From NCBI GenBank assembly GCA_038277395.1, contig CM076189.1, positions 109,547,351 to 109,611,350 of the forward strand: a stretch of DNA of 64,000 bases. The letters are read 5' to 3'. Origin of the DNA: Dryocosmus kuriphilus. Taxonomy: Eukaryota; Arthropoda; Insecta; Hymenoptera; Cynipidae. The translations under genes were made by a program, and so were the position numbers. The stretch's first letter is position 1, and the number at the start of each line of letters is the position of its first letter. Below are positions 1 to 9,770 of the stretch, one piece after another. Below the pieces are notes generated by a model. It did not search any database, was not told the origin of the DNA, and saw nothing but the letters and a program-made list of their open reading frames with translations.

Positions 1-560
1 GGTTTGAAAAACTTTAAAATATTTCAAAAGATTTAAAAGAATTTTAAAGAATCGTGAACGGCTCATGTGGTTTTCAATGGTTTTGAAAAATTGGGAGTGA
101 TTCTCAAAATATTTCAAACGGTTTTAATAGATTTCAGAATATTTTTAAAAGTTTGAAAGGATTTAAAGCGTTTTCAAGCCTTTTAAAATACATTTATGTC
201 TTCCAAAAATTACTAGAAATTACTTGAAATACTTTCAAATTTTAAAAAGATGTTTCCAAATCCATTACAATACTTCAAAATTTTTTTAAATCACTCCAAG
301 TTCTTTAGTGTCGTTGAAAATCACTTGAGCTCCTTTCAAATATTTTAAAATTCCTCAATGCCTCTTAAATGTTTCAAAAAATTACATAAATCTCTTAAGA
401 ACCTTTAGAGTTTCTTGGAAATTCCTTGAAATTCTTCGATTTATTTCCAAATGACCTGAAATATTCTGGAAACCTGGAAACTATTTTAAGATCTTTTAAA
501 ATTCTTTAAAATTACTTAAAATTATTCAGTTTCTTCCAAACTGCTTGCTTCAAAACTTCA
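1..560. repeat. AT-rich degenerate short-period repeat
   Basis: The stretch is made of imperfect units of TTTTAAAA, TTTCAAA and TTGAAAT, with no reading frame of note. It resembles the larger arrays at 32040-33640 and 45010-47340 in composition, but unit order and orientation are not clearly the same. I infer an old satellite or low-complexity array. No gene is visible. Confidence 0.6.
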
Positions 561-681
561 CGTTAAGACCCTATACTATGCCAGCATGTGCTTCAAAAAA
601 TTCACTTCACATCTCCCTCCTTCCTTTTTTTTTTGGTTATAAACTTAAGATTTTATCCATAAATATTTGTTGAAAACTGTA

Positions 682-1618
682 CGAGGTGTGATCAAAAAGT
701 AAGGTGACTTTTCGAATTTCGCGGGATGCGTACAGTCGATATTCGTTTTCTTTTTTTCTTATGCTGGTACACTCGTCCCAAACATATGCGCACAGTTTCA
801 GCTATATAGCGTTTTTCTTTATTTGTGAGAGGCATAAAGGTTAGAAGTGTTTTGCTTGCTCGGCGATTTTCTGCTGTCGAAAAAAATGGATGAAAGTATT
901 TGCATCTAATTTTTTGTTAAAAATGGAATTAAGTCCTCCAAAACACTTGAAATGTTGACAGTGGCATACGGGGAGTGTACTCTGATTTAAAAAAATGTTC
1001 ATAAGTGGTACAAACTCTTTCGGGAAGGCCGAGAAGGTGTTAATGACGAAGCTCGCCTTGGATGTCCCAGCACGTCAACAACTGATGAAAACGTTGAAGA
1101 AGTGAAGAAAATAGTGTTGGCGAATCGTCGAATTACCCTTAGTGAAGTTGCTGATGATGTCGGCATCTCGTTTGGCTCGGGCCAGCCAATTTTAGTGGAT
1201 ATTTTGGGCATGAAACGTGTGTCGGCGAAGTTTGTTCCGAAACTACGATAATGCGCCAGCTCAGACATCATTGTTTGTTCGTAATTTTTTGGCCAATAAC
1301 AACACCATAATCATGCCTCAGCCACCGTATTAACTCGATTTGTCTCCCTGGGACTTTTTCCTGTTTCCAAAACTGAAAAGACCCAAGAAAGGACGGCGTT
1401 TTGCGACGATTGAGTAAATATGGGCCGTATCGGTGGAAGAGCTGAAGGCTATACCAAAAAGTGCTTGTCAGAAATGCTTTCAGGATTGGAAAAAGTGCTG
1501 GCACAAATGTATTATATCCGAGGGGGATTACTTTGAAGGGGGCAATATCAATATTGATAAATAAATAAATATTTTTCGATAAAAATGAAAAATCACCTTA
1601 CTTCTTGATCACACACCA
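682..1618 (+). mobile_element. mariner element, internally deleted
   Basis: A 937-bp unit is bounded by TA dinucleotides (680-681 and 1619-1620). Its inverted ends share GTGTGATCAAAAAGTAAGG on the left and the matching GTGTGATCAAGAAGTAAGG on the right end read inward. TA target duplication and short inverted ends are diagnostic of Tc1/mariner elements. Full-length mariners are about 1.3 kb, so this copy lacks roughly 0.4 kb from its coding middle. The transposase remnant lies on the + strand. Confidence 0.9.
886..1560 (+). pseudogene. mariner transposase remnant
   Basis: The + strand translation gives the mariner N-terminal half: a helix-turn-helix region ending in HKWYKLFREGREGVNDEARL, then GCPSTSTTDENVEEVKKIV and KRVSAKFVPKL. 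At about 1250 the frame jumps to NAPAHTSLFVRNFLANN, then the third catalytic segment around LSPWDFFLFPKLK and the C-terminal CIISEGDYFEGG. The segment with the first catalytic Asp (the TGDE region) is missing. In-frame stops occur early (near 907 and 987) and in the third motif. It is certainly dead. Reverse-strand frames here are shadows. Confidence 0.9.
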
Positions 1619-1620
1619 TA

Positions 1621-2370
1621 TATTACTTCTCAAGTAATGTTAGCCACGTCGTTATACGCACAACTCAATGTTTGCAGGACGAGTTGTATTAACACGCGCA
1701 TGGTTGTAATACGGGTCGAGTAGTAAATTTCATTGAGCGATATCACCTCGAAAGATAAAGGTTTCTCAAAACTTGAAAAAGTTTTTTGAAGTGTAAGAGT
1801 GGTAGATTCAAGCGGCATGACAGGTTTTTAGAAAAAAAAAATTCTTTCCAGATGTCGTATAACCCGAATGTAGCAAAAAAGCCTAGTTTTTTGCACATTT
1901 ACGTCAGAATATCATGGAAACCTGAGGTAGTGGGGCAATTCTGAGGCCCAATTCGGATTCAGTGCATCAAAAACCTTCGGATACGTATTGTCTGCTTTCT
2001 GAGTTTTTTCTTATCGGCCTGTATTATCTAAATCTAAATTACTTATACAAATTGAATTAGTATTTGAAAAGGATTGACTAATGAAATAGTGACATTTTAC
2101 CATTTCACTAATATAATTTTAACAAAATTCACAAGTTTATTTTAATAAACCATTTTCTGAAGGTTCCCTGACTAAGTAATCTAACATTTATGGAAGATGT
2201 TGAAATCCTCATGTGAGCGAATAAATAAAGCACTAGTAAATCTGTTAGGATCGAATGGTTAAAAATAGGAGGGGCGTGGGTCTCTCAATAGGGTTCGAAA
2301 ATCCGTTTCGTAATTTAAGTCTGACCCCTTATCTGGTGCGTCTATACCGTTCAGTATATACGTAAACGAC
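1621..2370. other. intergenic or intron sequence, no gene seen
   Basis: Nothing recognisable lies between the mariner and the exon at 2431. The last 60 bases before that exon match the intron end upstream of the paralogous exon at 42186, so the right part is probably intron. The 84-bp upstream exon found in the other copies is not visible here. It was either lost or displaced when the mariner inserted. Confidence 0.5.
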
Positions 2371-2430
2371 AAGCTTCATGATAATAAAAGTATATCTTCA
2401 AAAAAGTGATTTCTCTATTTCTACTTGCAG

Positions 2431-2912
2431 ATTCTCCTATCAGGGATAGGAGTCCATCTGTTACGTCTCCTATTCGTGGAAGGTCCAGGTCTCCTCCTCC
2501 CACGCTTCTTTTGATTCACGGACTGCGAGACGTTGGATACACTCGGCTTATTCCCGTCTCGAATCCCCACCGGCAATTCGAATTTCGAAGATACATTTTC
2601 CCTTTTGATGAAGAAATTAGAAGGTCAGTAAACGAGCCTCGCAGATATCTGCCTATGCTTGAACAAGAATATATTGTACTATCGACCATCGATGGTGTGA
2701 TTTTCGCAACAGTTGAGAATATGCAGACTCTTCAAGGAATATATAATTTTCACGGAAAGCGGATGAAGCTGCATATGTGCAGCCGCAGACTTGAGCGTAT
2801 GACCCCACAAGAAGTCGCAGACACTCCAGTATATCCCCGCAGGAGAATTGAAAGCACGTTTTCCTTCATAACTGGAAACTACAATTCTCTACAATATCTA
2901 TACCATTATTAA
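2431..2912 (+). CDS. terminal exon of unrecognised small protein, copy C
   Basis: The exon starts after a good acceptor (CTATTTCTACTTGCAG, 2415-2430) and runs open to a TAA at 2910-2912. Frame phase is 1, so the first codon is completed by the previous exon, as in the paralog at 41708-43064. The product has about 159 residues: an N-terminal RS/SP-rich stretch (SPIRDRSPSVTS, GRSRSPPP), then FEFRRYIFP, the conserved core EYIVLSTIDGVIFATVENMQ, GKRMKLHM and ERMTPQEV. No signal peptide or membrane segment is seen. A start at 2406 upstream of the acceptor would read through intron and is not favoured. Silent codon differences from the paralog argue for recent function. I do not recognise the family. 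The upstream exon is not seen nearby, so this copy may be incomplete. Confidence 0.6.
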
Positions 2913-3150
2913 TTCAATTGAAAATGTGAATTTGATAAAATAATGACTAAGCGAAAATACTTTCGAAGAATATGTGAACCGGCCGGTTCCGTCAAAAATA
3001 GCCGGCTGGATTCAACCTAATGAAGTGGGCAACATTCCTGGTTTATTTATTTATTTAAGGATACCATTGAGAGTCGGCCAGCATTTTCAGGCAGATTAAT
3101 ACGTACCCGATAATCTGTCACAGAATCAAATTCCTCATCCTTATCGCAGT
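2913..3150 (+). other. 3' flank conserved with the paralogous gene
   Basis: After the stop, about 230 bases match, on the opposite strand, the sequence following the paralogous stop at 41708 (41436-41707). Shared landmarks are GAACCGGCCGGTTCCGTCAAAAATAG against GAACCGCCTGGTTCCATCAAAAATAG, a TTTATTTATTTA run, and the segment around GAGAATCGGCCAGCATTTT. It is probably 3' UTR plus downstream DNA duplicated with the gene. At about 3150 it passes into an antisense LINE. Confidence 0.6.
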
Positions 3151-4575
3151 CTTCCGAATGACGCTTAGATGTATTCTGAAATGAGTTGTGGTAGTCGTAC
3201 ATCTCAAGAATGGAAGCACTATATATTGGAATGTCTGTAAACGTATAGAATAGAAGCTAGAATCTGGTATCTTTTTCCGGAGCTTCAAATGGAGCTTATG
3301 ATAGAAGATAAGATCGTCAACGAAACTTCCAATAATTTTGAACAAAGATAGTACCATGGCAACTACTGTTTTATTCTCTATTGTCCATTTGCTGAATCTT
3401 CTACATAATTTAATGCAATCATAACTAGGAGGAATCGTCAATATTAAAGTTAAGGAACTTTAAAAATAGCTTTTGCAATTTCTCAATAGCTTATATTTGA
3501 CAGCTGACTTTTGGATTCTAAACTACTGACCCATATTCAAATTTGACATAACTAGAGTATAATATAAAATAAGGAAAGTAAATTCTTTCTTAAAAGGACA
3601 TGTTCTGAATAGAAAACCTAAGGATCTATTAGCTTCGCGTGTCATAATGTCAACATGCATGTTACATTTTAATGAGTTATTAATGTAAATTCCAATGTCA
3701 CGTGGAATCTTTATTTTTTTCAAAACAATGGAGTTTATTTTGTACTCAAGCGCAATTACTTCAATCTTTCTACAAATTATCATGACTGTACATTTCTGCG
3801 AAATAATGTCTAGTGAAATATTACTGCACCAATCCACGAAATTATTTACATTCTTTTGTAACTCAGCACAATCTTTAATGCTATTAATTGGTGTCAATGT
3901 TTTAGTGTCGTCTGCATATGACAAAATATGTTTCCATACAACACTATCAACATCGTTCATATTTATAATAAAAAGGAACGGACTTAGATTAGACATTTGT
4001 GGATCATCAGAGGCAGGTGAGAATGAGCGAGACGAGTGTCCATTGTACATACTTTACGCTCATACGACGATTATTTAAATACGAATAAATGAGACTGAGA
4101 ATTTTTTCGATAACCCCTAGCTTTTGAAGCTTATTCACAACAATGCAGTGCTCAATTGAGTCAAAAGCTGTCGAGATATCTGTACATATATCATCAACTT
4201 GTTTATGTTTCAATAAGTGAGTCTCTACTTAATGAACGAGCGTAGTCAAATTTGATACAGTTGATCGGTTTGGAATAAAGTCATGCTGAGCAGGCGAGAT
4301 CAGACGCTAAATGAGTCCAAAAAAATTTAGTTCAAATTTTTTCGAGGACTTTGGAGAAACTACTAACAGGCGCAATCGGGCGGTAGTTTGCGATGTTTTA
4401 TTTATCTCCTTTTCTGAATACCGGGAAAATAGTAGAGAAGTTCCAAAAATCAGGGAATACACCATTGAAAAGAGATAGATACAACTGGATATTCTATGAG
4501 GTCCAGAAATAAACTTATTATTCATCGATTTTAACTTGTTTAATGTCCTTCTCAGATCCTACATACACCACCCCT
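3150..4575 (-). pseudogene. CR1/jockey-like LINE ORF2, reverse transcriptase part (block C)
   Basis: Minus-strand frames carry reverse transcriptase motifs: DISTAFDSIEH near 4150, NLSPFLFIINMNDV near 3990, and the catalytic LSYADDTK near 3925. These are followed by FVDWCSNISLD and the thumb region RSLGFLFRTCPFKKE. Several frameshifts and stops break it. The same family occurs at 35460-41435 and 60776-64000. This copy lacks about 240 bp of the 3' end present at 41430. It is one LINE with 8487-12400, split by the CMC-like element. Confidence 0.85.
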
Positions 4576-4578
4576 TAA

Positions 4579-5305
4579 CACAGCCCCACAAAAAAAAAAT
4601 TTCTGAATTCCAAGCTAAACCATAATCCCATACGTTTTTGAGGTCGCTGAATCCGAATCCGGGGTCAGTTTGACCCCAGCAGGTCAGGATAAAGGTCAGT
4701 TCAAGGTCAAAGTCAAGAAACCCGTTAGATTGGAGAAAACCTCTACTCTAAGACGTTTTCAGGGTCGCTGAATCCGAATCCGGTGTCATTTTTACCCGAT
4801 AAGGTCTGTATCAAGGTCAAGTCAAGGTCAACATGAGAAATAGTGATCTAATCAGTGTGAATTGTTACTCTAAGACGTTTCTGGGGTCGTTGAATCTGAA
4901 TCCAGGGTCATTTTGACTATATCAGGTGGGTATTAAGGTCATTCTAAGGACAACAATTAAGGAACCATTGAATTAAAGAAAACCTCTACTCTTATACGTT
5001 TTTTGGTCGCTTCATCCAAATCAAAAGTTAATTTGACCTCATGAGTTCAGGACCAAGGTCATATTACGGTCTCAGAGTGAGAAAAAAACATGTAAATTGA
5101 GGAAGCCACTCATCTGATATGTTTCTGGGATCGCTTAATCTGATTCTAGGAAGGCTTTCACCCCATTAGGTGAGGATCAGGTCAAACGAAATTGTTTAAT
5201 ATGATTTTTGTATTTCTAAACCGTTACATTGAATTTCGGGAGTTATCACTAGATTGACTGTTTTTTGGGATATCTAACCCTTTTGTCCTCAAAATATCTA
5301 AGGAC
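4579..5305. repeat. left long inverted repeat of the CMC-like element
   Basis: About five units of 115-130 bp recur. Each contains a form of GGTCGCTGAATCCGAATCCGG, then GGTCA..TTGACC, GGTCAAGGTCA and AAAACCTCTACTCTAAGACG. The arm is matched in reverse at 7775-8483. Near 5249 it overlaps the transposase end. Confidence 0.8.
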
Positions 5306-7096
5306 CGGTTTCTTTTTACGCTTTACTCTGTTCTTGTTACTTTTTCTCATTAATGACCAGCAGGAATCAGCTATCATATTGACATCCCATCGAGCTTGAT
5401 ATCTCATTTCCATTGTTTTTATGTCTTAATGGAACATCTCCCCTTGCTCCTCACTAAAATCTCCTAGATTTTTTGGGATGTAATCTATGTATGAGTGCAA
5501 GTAGTGTAACTTTAGACTCATCAAACACCCTAGCTCCTTGTAATTCGATATCATTTGAACCACTATTCCTTCGTAGTTTTCACTTTTATGGTTCCCAAGA
5601 AAATTCTCCACAACATCTTTAAAACTTATCCAGGCTGCCTTTTCCTTGTCATTCATTGTAGAAATGAAGTCACCATCTCTCATTAGTTTGCGTATTTGTG
5701 GTCCATCAAAGATACCTTGAGTGATTTTTGCGTCACTAAGATGAGGAAAAAGTTCTTTAAGTTTTTCGAAGCATTTTCCAGCTTTATCCAAAGCTTTAAC
5801 AAATTGCTTCATTAAGCCGAGTTTGATGTGGAGAGGTGGAAGCAAAACCTTACTGCGGTCAACCAGTGGTTCGTGTAACATGTTTGCAGAACCTGCCTGG
5901 AGAGAGGTTCTGTCCGTCCATGTTTTTTTAACATAGTGATTTGCGCGATCTCTACTGTCCCATAGACACAAAAAGCAAGGATGTTTTGTATATCAAGCTT
6001 GTTGTCCTAACAATATAGCCAAGATTTTAAAATCGCCGCAAATCAACCATTTGTGCTCAGGATATTTAATTGTCTCTAATATGAATTTCATTGTACTATA
6101 ATCTTCCTTTAGTACGGTTGAATGTGCTATTGGTATTGGAGCATATACATTGGTGTTATATAGTAATACTACCTTCAGACTTTGCTTAAAGGAGTCTATA
6201 AATATTCTCCATTCGTCATCTTTATATATTCCCGTATGTATTTTATTCATTAACCGTTCCACGTCACTGCAATATACTAATGAAGGTTCCTGTATCAACG
6301 TGAAATATTTTCTAAAGTTTTCTTCTCTGTTCCAGTAAAATGATACTCTTGTGTCTTTAGACAGCCAGTTTTGTTGTTCCATGAATGAAGCTAAATATTC
6401 CGCTTTATCCTTAGGTAAACCTAAATCTCTCTTACAACATCATTCATCTCATCTTGATTTATAGTTTTGGGAAATTTGTCTTGATCACTAGTTACATAGT
6501 TTTGACTGCTCGTACTCTCTCTTTCATTTCTTGAAGATTCCTGTTCTTCAACGTCATCCACATAGCAATCGTTTCGGATTGACATACTTTCAGGAGAATT
6601 AGTTGAAGTTTCAAGTTCATGGTCAATGTCATCATTTCTCTCTACTGGTCTTATCAAGTTTGGTGTGTCAGAATATTGAAGACGATGAATGTTTTTTTGT
6701 TAATTCCTGTTACATTTGTCATGCAGATATAACAGTCTTCTTCGCATAATGCTTTCGTCAACATGCAGGTTTCACAAGCTTCACTTCAGATTCTTTTTTG
6801 GGATCATATCTTGTCATCATCGTGTAACAAGTACTGCATACTTCGTGTGGAGTCCACCTTTTATCTCGGTTAGCAACATCAATCCCAAAACAATCCTTGT
6901 AAATTCTCTTGATATTATTTGATATTGGTCTCCATTTAGCTGAAAAGTAATACTTGGCACATATGTAAAAAGATGCATTAGGATTTTTGTTGCAAGAATG
7001 TTCAGATGAAGAACTTCCCGGGTTTGTTTGTAACAAAGACTTTGAAGTCTTTTTATTAAAAACTGTTTTATGTTTGCGTTTTATTTTAGGTACCAT
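5249..7096 (-). pseudogene. CMC-like transposase, broken
   Basis: Minus-strand fragments in order are: an N-terminal part with Cys pairs (YICAKYYF; RWTPHEVCSTCYTMMTRY; DCYICMTNVTG, 6720-7060), an acidic linker (6421-6657), then WNREENFRKYF and LICGDFKILAILLGQQA (6000-6382). These are followed by FLCLWDSRD, MLHEPLVDRSKVLLPPLHIK, GIFDGPQIRKLM, NFLGNHKSENY and SEEQGEMFH (5426-5971). The tail DIKTMEMRYQARWD ends at 5249. Frames change between pieces, and a TAA replaces a Gln just after EMFH. I recognise this as a widespread arthropod multicopy protein with an RWTPH..C..C signature. Acidic residues in CGDFK and EEQGE are catalytic candidates by inference. Confidence 0.7.
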
Positions 7097-7774
7097 GAAA
7101 AATTACGAAGACCCACGCATTAAGGATCCTGGACCGATCGCATGTGAGTCCGCCATCCTGGCGGTGATAACTCTCATACCTCCCCAGGTCTAAGTATGAG
7201 AGCCTTCTGACTTTGACGAGGACAATGTCAACTTTTCTTCAGACACGCTAGGGCTTCATCCTCAAACCCTAATGCCCCCCTGCAAGGCAACGCGCCACGC
7301 TTTTCTTCGATATCACATTGGACTGGAAAGCGAATCATTCTACACTTCTCCTTTCGAAGCAGTTGTCATCGTCCCAGTATCCCTCGCGGTGGCAGGATTT
7401 TGAATTTCTGCGGAAACATCGGACTGTCATTGCAGAAATTGAGTTATTTGCTCAGAAACTAAAGTTGAGCTTATCAGTGACGCTAAACTAAGTCCTTTGA
7501 TCATAACCAAAATGTTCCAGCATGTTGGAGATTGCCCTTTAAGTGGTAAGCGTAAATGGAATTGCGCTCAAGAAACTGTTTAATGTTTTATCTCTAACGC
7601 CAATGTGCGTACTCCAGAGGATCGTACACGGAAACTTGATCCACACCTGTTAACCGTAGTTTAGGGAACATCGTTGGTCCACAAAATATCGCTTCTGTTG
7701 TCACAACTTCCCATGCAAGAGAATAACGTCAACCCTCACCTGACAACGTCAAATACACTATTGCTTCGGAATCA

Positions 7775-8483
7775 TAAGCAAAAAGGACAAAAGGGTTAGA
7801 TAACTAAAAAAACACTAAATCAGGTGATAACTTTCGGAATTCAATGTAACGATTCAGAAATTGTAACCAAAATCATTTTAAACAATTTCTTTTGACCCTG
7901 ATCCTTACCTGATTTGGTGAAAATGACTCCAGAATCAGATTAAGCGACCTCAGAAACGTTTTAGAAGAGTGGCTTTCTCAGATTCAATATTTTCTCTCTT
8001 TTTTAGAATGTAACATGACCCTGGAATTATCCCATATTTGGATTCAGCGACCACAAAAAAACGTATAAGTGTAGAGGTTTTCTCTAATTAAATGTTTTTT
8101 TAATTGTTAAACTTAGAATGACCTAAGCCCCACCTGATGGAGTCAAAATGACCCTGTTTTCACATTCCGCGACCCCAGAAACGTCTTAGAGTAACAATTC
8201 ACACTGATTAGATCATTATTTCTCACTTGACGTTGACTTGACCTTGATACTGACCTTATTGGGTCAAAATGACCCCGGATTCGGATTCAGCGACACTGAA
8301 GACGTCTTAGAGTCGAGGTTTTCTCCGATCTAGCGGTTCCCTTGACTTTGACCTTGAATTGATCTTTATTCTGACCTGGTGGGGTCAAGCTGACCCCGGA
8401 TTCAGATTCAGCGACCTCAGAAACTTATGGGTATGGTAGATTAGCTTGGGCTTGAGAAAAATTTTTTTCTTTGTGGGGCTGTG
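7775..8483. repeat. right long inverted repeat of the CMC-like element
   Basis: This is the reverse complement of 4579-5305, with the same tandem units (GGTCA..TGACCCC, AGCGACC, CGTCTTAGAGT). It ends in TTTGTGGGGCTGTG at 8470-8483, followed by the TAA target duplication. Confidence 0.8.
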
Positions 8484-8486
8484 TAA

Positions 8487-9770
8487 TTTATAAGGTTTTT
8501 TTGTGATTCCTAATGGTTTACCCAACCTAGGCTTATAAACCTTAACATATGAGTCAACTAATTCCTGGGGTTTATAGAACTCTGTTCCTTCCCAAAGCAT
8601 TATACCAGGTATTCTAGATACTTTTTAAAGATTATTCGTATGGGACCAAATGGTTGACGAGGAATTATGTATATTCCTTTCAACGCTATCTAAATAATTA
8701 TCACAGGCCTTTCCGGAGTCAATTTTGGTTTCTTTCCTTAACCACAAGAAATCCGAAAAAAAAATACTGACTCTTCTCTTACGCTCAGCTATAGCTTTTT
8801 CCTTACACTGTATTTTACCTATAATTTTTTTAGCATACCGGTGAGGATATTTCGATTTCATTACGTCGCTTAAAGTCGTGGCTGCTAACTCATTTAGTAT
8901 ATCATATAGTATGAAATGAAATTGTTCAAGAGCTGCATTCCAATTATAAGGACAATATAATAATGACCAATTTACGGCACTTAAGCCAGCTTTAAGGTTC
9001 TGATAATTAAAATTTGTAATTTATATCTCTTTGCAGTCAGATTAAAACTGAATTTATTATTTAAGAAGAAGCATGGTGTTGTAGCTTCAAATTTAATAAT
9101 TAAAAAATGGTAATGTTCTTCGGGATGCGGAAGTGGAAACCCATTAGCCAATACATCAAATGAGAGCGATGAAATGACTAGGTTTAGGAAGTGATCATTA
9201 AAGTTGTTAATATCATTATATTGTTTCAACTGGTGGAAATCCAGGAAACTGTGCAGAATAGGCAGTTTAGTATCATTCATACCGTCGTTGATGAGGTTTA
9301 TTAAATTGGGTATACTAAAGTTACATACAATCATAACTTTACTTAATCAGATGACAGATAATGTCGAAACACGGTCAAAGATATTTTGGAGTTCATTGGC
9401 AGATATGACACGTGTAATATAAGTGGCAACTAAAATTAACGTTTAGTTACCATAACTTATTTTTAACGCTACAGCATTAACTTTAGAAAAAGCACTAATA
9501 ACTGAAGTAATGTTTAAACTACCAGAGGTGAAAATATATTTAGTTGCAACTAGAAAACCACGACTCCTGCCGTTAAATCAGTCATATCGATAAACTTTGA
9601 ATACATACAGGTCGAAGATTTCTGAATTACTGACATTATTCTTGAGCCAGCTTTCAGTAAAAACAATGAAGTTAAACTCAGTCAGTTGCGGATTCGAAAT
9701 TAACAAGTGGGTTTCAGGGTTCAGGCCTCTGAAATTTTGGTAATAAACAATGATCATATTCAATAAATCG
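8487..9770 (-). pseudogene. CR1/jockey-like LINE ORF2, endonuclease and linker part (block C)
   Basis: Reading from 9763 down, the frame begins IIVYYQNFRGLNPETHLLIS and continues with FNFIVFTESWLKNNV, the endonuclease motifs of CR1/jockey elements. Further on are the C-terminal endonuclease part (SFLDFHQLKQYNDINNFNDHF, 9204-9334) and the linker before the reverse transcriptase (KKIIGKIQCKEKAIAERKRR, NSSSTIWSHTNNL, 8625-8861). Frame changes and stops show it is dead. It rejoins 3150-4575 across the CMC-like insertion. Confidence 0.85.

Larger units (their letters stand above)
4579..8483 (-). mobile_element. CMC-like DNA transposon with very long inverted repeats
   Basis: The 3905-bp element is inserted in the LINE. 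Both ends read inward as CACAGCCCCACAAA and are flanked by the 3-bp duplication TAA (4576-4578, 8484-8486). Joining the flanks restores the LINE sequence. The inverted repeats are about 700 bp each and are themselves tandem arrays. A decayed minus-strand transposase fills 5249-7096. The stretch 7100-7770 holds no further frame I can support. The CACAG ends and 3-bp duplication fit the CACTA/Mirage/Chapaev group. The superfamily call is inference. Confidence 0.75.
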
